Source: an uncultured cyanobacterium (lineage in GTDB: Bacteria; Cyanobacteriota; Cyanobacteriia; PCC-6307; Cyanobiaceae). Taken from it: a DNA stretch of 16,735 bases. Positions 6,642 to 13,895 of this stretch are shown in pieces. The translations under genes were made by a program, and so were the position numbers. The stretch covers positions 1 to 16,735 of the forward strand of contig CAIZOZ010000073.1 of NCBI GenBank assembly GCA_903934745.1. Direction: 5' to 3'. The notes under the pieces are model-generated. The model saw nothing but the letters and a program-made list of their open reading frames with translations, had not been told where the DNA came from and made no database searches. How positions within the stretch are numbered: position 1 is the stretch's first letter; each line of letters begins with the position of its first letter.

Positions 6642-7702
6642 CCGACCAGCCCAGTAGCCCCGATCTGGCGCCCCTCGCCCAGCCGGAACCCGCCGCACCG
6701 GCCATGTCACCTGCGATGAACGCGGCAACGGACTGGAGCGAGTCACCAGCGCCGGACTCGCCCCGAGCCGCGGGCGACGCAGAAGCAGCAGCCCTGGGGC
6801 AGTCCGCCACTGTGCTGCCGCCCCCAGCCCCACCAGCTGGCCCGGCCCGCGATGCGCTGCTGGAGCTCGCCCTGCGGGAGCTGAGCCAGCGGCGCCAGGC
6901 CCTGGAGCAGGAGATCGCTGGCCTCGAGCAACGCCGCAGCCAGATTCAGCAGCAGATCGCCAGCAGCTTCAGCGGCCAGTCCGATGGCATCGCCCGCCGC
7001 ATGAAAGGCTTCCAGGAGTACCTGGTGGGGGCGCTTCAGGATCTAGCGGTGGCGGCCGAACAGATCGAGCTGGTGGCCCAGCCGGTGCTGGTGCAGCCTT
7101 CGCCGCTCGATAAACAGGAGGCCACCAGCGCCCCTGAACTCTCCCCGCCAGCCGCCGCCGGACTGTTCAGCCAGGACGAAGCCCTGATCCGCAGTCTGCT
7201 AAAGCGCTACGGCGGCCAGCCGGATTTCAATGCCGATCCCTGGAAACTGCGACGCACCCTGGAGCCCGGCGGCGCCGCCCTGCTGGACGACTGGTTTCTC
7301 AGCCAAGGGGGCCGGGGGGCCCAGCCCAGCAGCGGCAGCCGCAATCGCAACGTGCTGATCGCCGCCGCCGCGATCGCCATTCTCGGCGAGCTCTATGGCG
7401 ATCGCTTCCAGACCCTGGTGCTGGCCGGCCAGCCGGAGCGGTTGGGGGAATGGCGCCGCGGCCTGCAGGATTGCCTGGGCCTCAGCCGCGACGACTTCGG
7501 CCCCAGCAGCGGCATCGTGCTGTTCGAGCGCTCCGAGGCGGCAATCGAGCGGGCCGATCGACTGGAGGAACGGGGTGAGCTGCCGTTCATCGTTATCGAT
7601 GCCGCCGAGCGGGTGGTGGACATCCCCCTGCTGCAATTCCCCCTCTGGCTGGCCTTCGCCGCCGGCCCCGACGAGCTGGTGCTTGAAGAGGATCTCTACT
7701 GA
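6638..7702 (+). CDS. DUF3086 domain-containing protein
   Basis: Function unknown. The 354-residue protein has three parts. Residues 1-68 are Ala/Pro-rich and probably disordered. Residues 70-145 form a likely coiled coil (LRELSQRRQALEQEIAGLE, then RRSQIQQQI and KGFQEYLVGALQDLAVAAEQIELV). Residues 180-354 form a globular domain beginning LIRSLLKRYGGQPDFNADPW, with LIAAAAIAILGELYGDRFQ in its core and a C-terminus rich in acidic residues. No signal peptide or strong membrane helix is seen. The order matches the cyanobacterial DUF3086 family. It is coupled to DUF3119 by a 4-base overlap, so the pair probably acts together; the coiled coil suggests a scaffold or partner-binding role (inference). 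Confidence 0.87.
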   Translation: MTDQPSSPDLAPLAQPEPAAPAMSPAMNAATDWSESPAPDSPRAAGDAEAAALGQSATVLPPPAPPAGPARDALLELALRELSQRRQALEQEIAGLEQRRSQIQQQIASSFSGQSDGIARRMKGFQEYLVGALQDLAVAAEQIELVAQPVLVQPSPLDKQEATSAPELSPPAAAGLFSQDEALIRSLLKRYGGQPDFNADPWKLRRTLEPGGAALLDDWFLSQGGRGAQPSSGSRNRNVLIAAAAIAILGELYGDRFQTLVLAGQPERLGEWRRGLQDCLGLSRDDFGPSSGIVLFERSEAAIERADRLEERGELPFIVIDAAERVVDIPLLQFPLWLAFAAGPDELVLEEDLY

Positions 7703-8031
7703 GGCCGGCCTCAACCGGCACGCCCCTGTGTAGAGACAACAGCCAGACCCAGGGCCGAAGCGCCTCTGACACCAGCCCCTGAGACAAGCTGCAATCCACC
7801 ACCAGCATCCCCCCTGACCAAAGCCTGGCTGGGTCTGGGACCACCAGCGCCAAACCCATCAGGCCCAGGCCCCAGCCCAACCAAAGATCAAACCCCCTGA
7901 GTCCAGGCCGAAGCCCCAGCCAATGACCAAACTCGTGGCCAAAGCCCCGGCCCAAGGCCAAGGTCAACTCCCCTGATTCCAGGCGAAAGCCCCAGCCCTA
8001 ACTCCTTCTTTCTGCGTTTCGACAAAGCCCC
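7703..8031. repeat. Gene-free spacer made of degenerate direct repeats
   Basis: This 329-base gap has no credible gene. It consists largely of variants of a unit containing CCCCTGA, then a CCAGGC-like word, then AAGCCCCAGCC. The two best copies are 7894-7921 and 7970-7997: 25 of 28 bases agree by eye, and the similarity runs about 13 bases further upstream (CCAAAGATCAA against CCAAGGTCAA). Further CCCCTGA copies lie at 7776 and 7811, and more worn copies of CCAAAGCCC fill the gaps. Part of it must serve as the plsY leader. There is no reading-frame periodicity and no terminal inverted repeats, so it looks like drifting short repeats rather than an insertion sequence. Confidence 0.65.
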
Positions 8032-8739
8032 ATGCTGCTGAACCTCTTCGTGCTGGTGGCCGGCTATCTGCTCGGCTCGATCCCCAGCGGCTGGCTGGCG
8101 GGCCACTGGCTGGCCGGCCTCGATCTCCGCCAGGAGGGATCGGGCTCCACCGGGGCCACCAACGTGCTGCGAGTGCTGGGCAAAGGGCCGGCCCTGGCGG
8201 TGTTCGTGGTGGATGTGCTCAAGGGCAGCCTGGCGGTGCTGCTGGCCAAGACCCTGCTGCAACCGATCGGCTACGACGCCGGCAGCGACTGGTGGGTGGT
8301 GGCGGCCGGCCTGGCGGCCCTGGCCGGTCATATCTGGCCGCTGTGGCTGGGCTGGAAGGGCGGCAAAGCGGTGGCCACCGGCCTCGGCATGCTGCTGGGC
8401 CTCACCTGGCCCGTGGGCCTGGCCTGCTTCGGCATCTTCCTGGCGATGCTCACGTTCAGCCGCATCGTTTCGTTCTCAAGCGTGGTGGCGGCCCTGGCCC
8501 TACCGGCGCTGATGCTGGCCTGGTTCGGCGACAGCGGCCTGCGGCCGGCCTACCTGCTGCTGGCGGTGCTCACCACCGTGCTGGTGGTGTGGCGCCATCG
8601 CAGCAACCTGCAACGCCTCCTGGCCGGCCAGGAGCCCCGACTGGGCGCCGCCAAGGCTGCTGCTGACAAGGCTGCTACTGACAAGGCTGCCGCTGCCATC
8701 GCCGACGCCAACGAAAACGGCAACGCCCACGAAAACTGA
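8032..8739 (+). CDS. plsY: Glycerol-3-phosphate acyltransferase PlsY
   Basis: PlsY is an inner-membrane enzyme that acylates glycerol-3-phosphate from acyl-phosphate, the first step to phosphatidic acid. All three cytoplasmic-face motifs are present: GSGSTGATN at 36-44 after GSIPSG, GHIWPLWLGWKGGKAVAT at 99-116, and the FSRIVSFSS loop near 142-150. Hydrophobic segments between them fit a five-helix topology. The core ends near residue 205. The last 28 or so residues are unusual: three KAAAD-type pentapeptides, then an Asn/Glu-rich end. They are encoded by a 15-base tandem repeat and are probably a disordered, lineage-specific tail. The start is the ATG at 8032 (MLLNLFVLVAGYLLGS). The gene is convergent with proC, 105 bases away. 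Confidence 0.95.
   Translation: MLLNLFVLVAGYLLGSIPSGWLAGHWLAGLDLRQEGSGSTGATNVLRVLGKGPALAVFVVDVLKGSLAVLLAKTLLQPIGYDAGSDWWVVAAGLAALAGHIWPLWLGWKGGKAVATGLGMLLGLTWPVGLACFGIFLAMLTFSRIVSFSSVVAALALPALMLAWFGDSGLRPAYLLLAVLTTVLVVWRHRSNLQRLLAGQEPRLGAAKAAADKAATDKAAAAIADANENGNAHEN
8652..8696 (+). repeat. Three-copy 15-base tandem repeat in the plsY 3' end
   Basis: CAAGGCTGCTGCTGA (8652-8666), CAAGGCTGCTACTGA (8667-8681) and a third, more diverged copy (8682-8696) follow one another directly. They encode KAAAD, KAATD and KAAAA in the PlsY tail. The period is a multiple of three, so copy-number change keeps the frame. Confidence 0.85.
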
Positions 8740-8844
8740 AACAGCCCCGAACCGCTGCTTCGCTGCCCGTTGGGCGGACTTGCTCTTGGCCGCTCAGCTG
8801 CTGCGTAGCAGTGCTTCCGGCGGCTGGGCTGCAGGGTCTGCTGC

Positions 8845-9708
8845 CTAGGCCAGCTCGCGGCTGCGCTCGGCGGCGGCCAGCACCGCCTCGATCAGGGCCG
8901 AGCGCAACCCGGCTCGCTCCAGATGCCGCAAGCCGGCGATTGTGGTGCCGGCCGGGCTGGTCACCATGTCTTTGAGTTGGCCGGGATGGAGTTCCCGCTC
9001 CTGCAGCAGGGCCGCAGTGCCCGCCAGGGTGCGATGCGCCAGGTGCTGGGCCAGACTCCGGGGCAGGCCGGCGGCCACGGCGCCATCGGCCATGGCCTCC
9101 GCCACCAGCGCCACAAAGGCCGGACCGGAGGAGGTGAGGGCCAGGAAGGCATCGAGCTGGGGCTCGGGCAGCTCCAGCACCTCCCCCACCCGGGCAAACA
9201 ACAGCCGCACCCACTCCTGCTGCTCGGCGCTCACGCCCTCCCCCCAGGCCAGGCCGGTGAGCCCCGCCCGCACCAGGCAAGGAGTGTTGGGCACAGCCCG
9301 CACACAGCGGCAGCTGGGAAACAGGCGCTGCAACCGAGCCAGGGTGACACCGGCGAGCACCGAAATCAACAGCCGGGGGCGAGGGCCCTCAGCGACGGCA
9401 CCCAAAGCCGTGGCCACCGCTTCCAGTTGCTGGGGCTTGACCGCCAGCAGCACCACCGGCGCCTGCCAGGCCTGCAGGGGATCGGTGCTCACCGCCAGCT
9501 GATGGCTCTGGCGCAGCCGTTGGGCGGAAGCCTCGCTGGCCACCACGGCCCGCAGCCGTTCACGGTCGATCAGTCCGGCTTCGATCAGGGGCAACACCAG
9601 CGCCTGGGCCATCCGCCCCAGGCCGATCACACCGATTTCAGCAGCGTCGACCCCGCCGGAACCGAGATCAGCGGATGCACTGGTGCTCCGGTCGTCAGAC
9701 CAGATCAT
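8845..9708 (-). CDS. proC: Pyrroline-5-carboxylate reductase (ProC)
   Basis: ProC performs the last step of proline synthesis, reducing pyrroline-5-carboxylate with NAD(P)H. The protein has 287 residues from the ATG at 9708. An N-terminal Rossmann fold begins EIGVIGLGRMAQAL (about 24-37). VKPQQLE and RAVPNTPCLV lie in the middle. The C-terminal dimerisation domain carries the family signature: LTSSGPAFVALVAEAMADGAVAAGL and later VTSPAGTTIAGLRHLE. The frame is open much further upstream, but that extension reads through the sepF gene in another frame and is low-complexity, so I chose 9708. The start lies inside the sepF 3' end (14-base overlap), which points to translational coupling. Confidence 0.96.
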   Translation of the reverse strand: MIWSDDRSTSASADLGSGGVDAAEIGVIGLGRMAQALVLPLIEAGLIDRERLRAVVASEASAQRLRQSHQLAVSTDPLQAWQAPVVLLAVKPQQLEAVATALGAVAEGPRPRLLISVLAGVTLARLQRLFPSCRCVRAVPNTPCLVRAGLTGLAWGEGVSAEQQEWVRLLFARVGEVLELPEPQLDAFLALTSSGPAFVALVAEAMADGAVAAGLPRSLAQHLAHRTLAGTAALLQERELHPGQLKDMVTSPAGTTIAGLRHLERAGLRSALIEAVLAAAERSRELA

Positions 9709-10276
9709 CCTTGCGGCCCCAGGCGGGACTTGGGGCGGCGTCCTGGGGCTCATGGGGGATGCGGCCGGCGGTGACCGTGGGGGAAGCGGTGTCTTCACCA
9801 CCCGCGGTGGTGACGGTGACACAGCTGGGAGCGAACAGGAAGATGCTTTCGCCCACCCGCTCCTGATGGCCGTCAATGGCGAAGGTGCCACCGGCGACGA
9901 AATCGACGGCCCGCTGGGCTTGGTCGGGCTCCATCATCGTGAGATTGAGAATCACCGTTTTGCGCTCGCGCAGGGCCTGGATCGCCCGGGGCATCTCATC
10001 AAAGCTGCGGGGCTCCATCAGGCAGACCTCCACGGCCGCGGTGGAGAGGCCCGGCATGCCGATCACGTTGGTGCCGGCGAAGGGGTCGTCGCTGCCGAAG
10101 GGCTCACTCAGAGCCAGGGCGCTGCTGCTGCTGCCGAGACTGCTGCTACCGAGACTGCGACTGGTGGGGGCGGGCTCGCCCTCATCACCCGAGTCGTAGT
10201 CGAGCTCGTCGTCGTATTCGCCATCGAGATAGTCATCGCCGGAGACGACGGCACGCAGACGGGAAAACAACGACAC
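9695..10276 (-). CDS. sepF: Cell division protein SepF
   Basis: SepF tethers FtsZ filaments to the membrane at the division site. Cyanobacteria lack FtsA and depend on SepF/ZipN-type anchors. The first residues MSLFSRLRAVV form the expected amphipathic membrane-targeting helix. An acidic linker follows (14-34), then a Ser/Leu-rich repeat (41-56). The SepF core (about 79-157) begins EVCLMEPRSFDEMPRAIQALRERKTVILNL and continues with DFVAGGTFAIDGHQERVGESIFLFAPSCVTV; the Gly129-Gly130 pair falls where the SepF dimer interface glycines lie. A Pro/Ala-rich tail of about 35 residues ends the protein. It follows yggS by 62 bases and overlaps proC by 14 bases. Confidence 0.96.
   Translation of the reverse strand: MSLFSRLRAVVSGDDYLDGEYDDELDYDSGDEGEPAPTSRSLGSSSLGSSSSALALSEPFGSDDPFAGTNVIGMPGLSTAAVEVCLMEPRSFDEMPRAIQALRERKTVILNLTMMEPDQAQRAVDFVAGGTFAIDGHQERVGESIFLFAPSCVTVTTAGGEDTASPTVTAGRIPHEPQDAAPSPAWGRKDDLV
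10125..10154 (-). repeat. Two-copy 15-base tandem repeat in the sepF linker
   Basis: CTGCTGCTGCCGAGA (10125-10139) and CTGCTGCTACCGAGA (10140-10154) are adjacent and differ at one base. They encode the repeated SLGSS in the linker between the membrane helix and the SepF core. The period is the same as that of the repeat in plsY. Confidence 0.8.
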
Positions 10277-10338
10277 GGATAGCCTCTGGATGGATGCTTC
10301 AGACCTGAATAGCGTCCCACGCCAGCGGTGGCAACCTC

Positions 10339-11031
10339 TCAGCCGGTGTTCGTCAGCGTTTCTGGCCCCTGAGGCGGCTGCCCCCCTGGCCGCACCCCAA
10401 ACAACGTGGTACCAAGCCGCACCCAGGTGCTGCCGGCTGCCGCCGCCTCCGGCCAGTCACCACTCATGCCCATCGACAGCTGCTCCAGGCCGTGCTCCGC
10501 CGCCAGATCGGCACACTCCTGAAAGAGCTGGCGGCGCTCCGCCAGGGTGAGGGCCAGGGGGGCGATGGTCATCAGGCCCACGGGCCGCAGGGGCGCCAGA
10601 GCACGCAACAGCGGCCAGGCCAGGCGGAACTCGGCGGCGCTGAAGCCGGTTTTGGCAGGATCAGGCCTGAGTTTCACCTGAAACAGCACCGCCGGCGCCA
10701 GGCCCTCTTCAGCGGCAATCCGCTGCAGCCGCTGGGCCAGCTCGAGGCTATCGACAGAGTGGATGGTGCCGAAATGGCGCAGCACCCCCCGGGCTTTGTT
10801 GGCCTGGAGCCGACCGATGAAATGCCAGTCAAGGGGGCCCAGATCGGCGAGCTGCTCCTGTTTGGCCTGCGCCTCCTGCAGTCGGCTTTCGCCAAAACTG
10901 CGCTGTCCCAGCGCCACCGCCTCCCGGATGGCCGTCGCGTCCTGCCCTTTGCTGACGGCCAGCAGCTGGGTGGCGGGAGGCAACTGCCGGCGCAGCTCAG
11001 CCAGACGAGCGGCCAGGGCGCCGCTGGTCAT
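10339..11031 (-). CDS. yggS: YggS/PipY-family PLP-binding protein
   Basis: This family binds pyridoxal 5'-phosphate on a TIM-barrel fold and maintains vitamin B6 and amino-acid balance rather than catalysing a known reaction. In cyanobacteria it is called PipY because it is co-expressed with PipX. The PLP lysine is Lys28 in LLAVSKG. FGESRLQEA (about 46-54), DWHFIGRLQANK (about 68-79), HSVDS, and the phosphate-binding LSMGMSGDW...GSTWVRLGTTLFG near the C-terminus complete the pattern. Its 230 residues are typical. Its ATG shares one base with the pipX stop (TGATG), the tight pipX-pipY coupling known from other cyanobacteria. Confidence 0.96.
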   Translation of the reverse strand: MTSGALAARLAELRRQLPPATQLLAVSKGQDATAIREAVALGQRSFGESRLQEAQAKQEQLADLGPLDWHFIGRLQANKARGVLRHFGTIHSVDSLELAQRLQRIAAEEGLAPAVLFQVKLRPDPAKTGFSAAEFRLAWPLLRALAPLRPVGLMTIAPLALTLAERRQLFQECADLAAEHGLEQLSMGMSGDWPEAAAAGSTWVRLGTTLFGVRPGGQPPQGPETLTNTG

Positions 11032-11297
11032 CAGATGAAGGTCTGGTCGAACAGCTGCCGCCAGCGGGCCAGCACCTCGGGGCTTTCACGGCGGGCGCGG
11101 GCAAGATTCTGCTCAGCGAAATGGCGGGCATCCATCAGGGGGATCACCTCAAACATCGCGCCACGACTCTGCAGCGTCACCAGGAAAAAGATCCGCTGGG
11201 CGTAGAGGGTGGCAAACAGATCCTTGCTCTCCGCGACGGGGGCAACCCGATAGAGCATCCCGAAGGTCGGGTGATTCAGGTAGCGCTCGGAACTCAC
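11031..11297 (-). CDS. pipX: PII-interacting protein PipX
   Basis: PipX is a small cyanobacterial co-regulator. At high 2-oxoglutarate it binds and boosts the transcription factor NtcA; at low 2-oxoglutarate it is held by PII. I chose the GTG at 11297, which gives 88 residues beginning VSSERYLNHPTFGMLYRV. That places Glu4 and Tyr32 at the positions known to matter for PII and NtcA contact. A Tudor-like part (residues 6-53, with FATLYAQRIFFLV) is followed by two C-terminal helices (DARHFAEQNLARARRE and LARWRQLFDQTF). The frame is open for 26 more codons (to 11375), but that stretch is not family-like and contains an inverted repeat. No Shine-Dalgarno sequence is apparent. Confidence 0.95.
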   Translation of the reverse strand: MSSERYLNHPTFGMLYRVAPVAESKDLFATLYAQRIFFLVTLQSRGAMFEVIPLMDARHFAEQNLARARRESPEVLARWRQLFDQTFI

Positions 11298-11334
11298 ATC
11301 GCCAGACGAACTGGGCCTATTCAACCCCACGGCG

Positions 11335-11365
11335 TTCAGGCGAGCCCGCCACACCGTCGCCTGAA
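11335..11365. promoter_or_regulatory. Perfect 9-base inverted repeat upstream of pipX
   Basis: TTCAGGCGA (11335-11343) and TCGCCTGAA (11357-11365) are exact inverse complements separated by 13 bases. The element lies 38 bases upstream of the chosen pipX start and downstream of ecfT. The arms are 22 bases apart centre to centre, about two helix turns, which would fit a dimeric repressor operator as well as an RNA hairpin. It is not the NtcA consensus (GTA-N8-TAC). No T-run follows in the pipX direction. Confidence 0.45.
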
Positions 11366-11375
11366 GCCCGACCAA

Positions 11376-11392
11376 CCCTGGAAGAGCCAGGG
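11376..11392 (-). terminator. Short hairpin after ecfT, possible transcript end
   Basis: On the minus strand CCCTGG and CCAGGG form a 6-pair perfect stem with the loop CTCTT, followed by TTGGTCGGG. It lies about 135 bases after the ecfT stop and just before the pipX inverted repeat. The T content after the stem is poor, so it may be an attenuator or processing hairpin instead. Confidence 0.3.
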
Positions 11393-11525
11393 CGGCTCAG
11401 GCCTGCTTCGGCCGGGACGTCAGGGCCTCGGGCTGGGCGCTGATCGGGCCGCTCCCGGCTCCAACCGGAGGGCTCCGCTCCTGCCCGGCGATGCCATGGT
11501 GAAGACCATCCACCAGCTGGGGCGA

Positions 11526-12473
11526 TCAGGCCGCACCCAGGCGCAGCCGCAGCCCCAGCAGCAGCAGCAGCGCCGCAGCCGCCAGCACGGTCGGCAGCAC
11601 CGCGCTCGGGGCGGGCTGATGCAGGCTTTCGGGCGCCAACCAACGACCGCCGCGGGCCATCAGCGCTTCAGCCCCCTGCTCGGCGCGCAGCAACACATTC
11701 GCCAGCAGGCGCTCCCCCACGGCCAGCGCCAGGCCAAGACCCGCCTTCCAGCCCAGCGATTTGAGGTTGACAGCGCGGGTGGCCAGCGAGCGCAGCAGGT
11801 TCTGAAACTCTTCCTGCACCAGCGGCAGAAAGCGCAGCGCCAGCAACAGGATGAAACCGAGTCGTTCCACCGGCAACCCCAGCCGCCCCAGCGGGATCAG
11901 CCACCAATCAATGGCCCACACCAGGGCTTCGGGGGGGGTGGTGAGCAGCAGCAGGTTGGCGCTGTGAATCAGGGTGAACAGCAGCGTGGCGCTGTTGAGG
12001 CCCAGCCGCGCCGACTTGCGGGTCACGACAATCGGGCCCAGGGGCAAGGGGCCCAGCTGCAGAGGGCCCCAATGCACCAGCTCCCAGGTGAGGCCGAGGC
12101 GTTCGGGCGCCGGGCTGCCGGGGCGCTCCGCGGGGGCGAGACGCAGCTCCGTGGGCGGGCGCTGCAGCGTGGTGGGTGAGGCCTCACCGGCCGGCAACAT
12201 CGTGGCCAGCGAGCCCACCAGCAAGGCCAGCGCCAGCCACACCAGCACACTCCGCCCCCAAAGGCGCAGCGGCAGCCCGCTGCAGCAGGTGATCAGCAGC
12301 AGCAGGCCAACCAGCGAGACGCGCCAGATCGGACCGGCCAGAATCGGCGTCACCAGGAAGGCCAGGGTCCAGGCCAGCTTGAGGCGTGGATCCAACCGCT
12401 GCAGCCAGCTGGCCGCCCCGGCGGCGCTGGTGTCCACGTACTGACCGATCGGCAGCTGGCGCAGCCAGTCCAT
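11526..12473 (-). CDS. Energy-coupling factor transporter transmembrane protein (EcfT/CbiQ family)
   Basis: EcfT is the membrane scaffold that couples ATPase subunits to a substrate-binding S protein in vitamin or metal importers. The 315-residue protein opens with an amphipathic stretch and RLDPRLKLAWTLAFLV, the usual CbiQ/EcfT start. Several hydrophobic helices follow. A large Pro/Gly-rich insert of about 45 residues (roughly 93-140) lies between two of them. The coupling region ends with GAEALMARGG (about 267-276), containing the Ala-Arg-Gly motif that docks onto the ATPase, and a last helix follows. No S component or ATPase is in the window, so the substrate is unknown; cobI at the right edge makes cobalt/cobalamin conceivable but unproven. 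It follows der by 24 bases. Confidence 0.9.
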   Translation of the reverse strand: MDWLRQLPIGQYVDTSAAGAASWLQRLDPRLKLAWTLAFLVTPILAGPIWRVSLVGLLLLITCCSGLPLRLWGRSVLVWLALALLVGSLATMLPAGEASPTTLQRPPTELRLAPAERPGSPAPERLGLTWELVHWGPLQLGPLPLGPIVVTRKSARLGLNSATLLFTLIHSANLLLLTTPPEALVWAIDWWLIPLGRLGLPVERLGFILLLALRFLPLVQEEFQNLLRSLATRAVNLKSLGWKAGLGLALAVGERLLANVLLRAEQGAEALMARGGRWLAPESLHQPAPSAVLPTVLAAAALLLLLGLRLRLGAA

Positions 12474-12497
12474 CAGCGGCGCTCCCGGGCCATGGCC

Positions 12498-13862
12498 TCA
12501 GTGGCTGCGGGACTGGGAACGGGCCAGCTCCTTCTCGGCGTCGCGCTGCTGCTTACCGCGCCAGAACAGACGCAGGGGTGAGCCTTCAAAACCGAGCCCC
12601 TCGCGGATCTGGCGTTCCACATAGCGCCGGTAGGTTTCGCCGAACAGCTTGGGATCATTGACAAACAGGGTGAAGCTGGGCGGCCGCGTGGCCACCTGGG
12701 TGCCGTAATAAATACGCCCCTGGCGCCCGCCGCGGGTGGTGGGCGGCGAACGCCAGCGCAGGGCCTCCTCCAGCACCTCATTCACCACCGAGGTGGTGAC
12801 GCGGCGACGGTGCTGCTCGACCGCCAGTTTGGCCAGGGGGAAGATGGCCGTGACCCGCTGACCGGAAAGGGCCGAGGTGAACAGCATCGCCGCCCAGTCA
12901 AGGAAGTAGAGCTTGGCCCGCAGTTCCTTCTCCATCGCCGAGAGGGTGTGGCTGTCCTTCTCGATCGCATCCCACTTGTTCACCACCACCACGCAGGCGC
13001 GGCCCTCCTCCTCAATACGACCGGCCAGGCGCTGATCCTGCTCGGTGACGCCATCGAGGGCATCGATCACCAGCACGCAGACATCACTGCGTTCAATCGC
13101 CTTGAAGCTGCGGGTGATGCCGAAGTATTCCGGGCCGTAATCCACACTGCGGCGGCGGCGGATGCCGGCCGTATCCAGCAGTTTCCAGGTGTGGCCCTCG
13201 CGCTCGATCGTGGTGTCAATCGTGTCGCGGGTGGTGCCGCGGATCGGGCTGACGATCGCCCGGTTCTCTCCGCAGATGGCATTGAGCAGGCTGGATTTGC
13301 CCACATTGGGCCGGCCGATGATCGCCAGTTGAATCGGCGCCTCCACCTCCACCTCGGGGGTGGGGGGCAGAAAGGTGATCACCTTGTCGAGCAGTTCACC
13401 GGTGCCGGCGCCATGGATGGCCGAAATCGGGAATGGTTCGCCCAGGCCCAGGGTCCAGAAGTCGGCGGCCATGGCCAGACCCTGATCCGGCGATTCACAC
13501 TTGTTCACCGCCAGCAGCACCGGCACCCCCTGGCCGCGCAGCCATTCGGCGATCGAAGCATCGGCGGCGGTGTGCCCCTGCTGGCCATCGACGATCACCA
13601 CCGCCACGGCCGCCTCGGCCAGGGCGAGGTTGGCCTGCTCACGGATTTCCGGCAGAAACTCGCTGTCGTCGTCAAACACCAGTCCACCGGTGTCCACCAC
13701 CCGGAAGGTGCGGTCACCCCAGTAGCCCTCCTGGTAGGTGCGATCGCGGGTGACGCCAGGCTGATCGTGAACGATCGCCTCGCGGCTGCGGCAGAGGCGA
13801 TTGACCAGGGTGGACTTGCCCACGTTGGGGCGGCCAATGATGGCAACGACAGGGAGCGCCAA
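12498..13862 (-). CDS. der: Ribosome biogenesis GTPase Der (EngA)
   Basis: Der is an essential double-GTPase that helps 50S ribosome assembly. Both G domains are complete in the 454 residues. The first has GRPNVGKS (10-17), DTGG (57-60) and NKCE (120-123). The second has GRPNVGKS (183-190), DTAG (230-233) and NKWD (295-298). A C-terminal KH-like domain (about 355-454) contains LRWRSPPTTRGGRQGRIYYG-type residues and ends in a basic, Ser/Arg-rich tail. The start is TTG: an in-frame TAA lies three codons upstream, so no earlier ATG is possible. A clear AAGGA ribosome-binding site (13873-13877) lies 10 bases before it. The gene is probably first, or near first, in the run leading into ecfT. Confidence 0.97.
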   Translation of the reverse strand: MALPVVAIIGRPNVGKSTLVNRLCRSREAIVHDQPGVTRDRTYQEGYWGDRTFRVVDTGGLVFDDDSEFLPEIREQANLALAEAAVAVVIVDGQQGHTAADASIAEWLRGQGVPVLLAVNKCESPDQGLAMAADFWTLGLGEPFPISAIHGAGTGELLDKVITFLPPTPEVEVEAPIQLAIIGRPNVGKSSLLNAICGENRAIVSPIRGTTRDTIDTTIEREGHTWKLLDTAGIRRRRSVDYGPEYFGITRSFKAIERSDVCVLVIDALDGVTEQDQRLAGRIEEEGRACVVVVNKWDAIEKDSHTLSAMEKELRAKLYFLDWAAMLFTSALSGQRVTAIFPLAKLAVEQHRRRVTTSVVNEVLEEALRWRSPPTTRGGRQGRIYYGTQVATRPPSFTLFVNDPKLFGETYRRYVERQIREGLGFEGSPLRLFWRGKQQRDAEKELARSQSRSH

Positions 13863-13881
13863 GTCGGCTTATTCCTTCTAC

Positions 13882-13895
13882 GTAACACGTTGTAA
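13882..13895 (-). promoter_or_regulatory. NtcA-like near-consensus site upstream of der
   Basis: On the plus strand this reads GTA, eight bases, TAA. The NtcA consensus is GTA-N8-TAC, so five of the six fixed bases match. It lies 19 bases upstream of the der start and just upstream of its ribosome-binding site, too close to act as a normal activator site at -41.5 unless the transcript is leaderless or the site represses. A chance match is quite possible. Confidence 0.2.

Noticed and set aside
7703..8031. CRISPR array or insertion-sequence remnant
   Set aside because: Repeats are degenerate, with uneven spacing (35, 83 and 76 bases) and no unique equal-length spacers; there are no terminal inverted repeats and no transposase fragment.
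9709..9891. 61-codon N-terminal extension of ProC
   Set aside because: It reads the sepF 3' end in another frame, is Ser/Pro-rich, and ProC is complete without it.
11121..12179. Plus-strand open frame of 352 codons opposite pipX and ecfT
   Set aside because: It is Gln/Pro/Arg-rich low complexity opposite two recognised genes.
12810..13895. Plus-strand open frame of 361 codons opposite der
   Set aside because: It overlaps der, whose two G domains are complete; the antisense product shows no domain.
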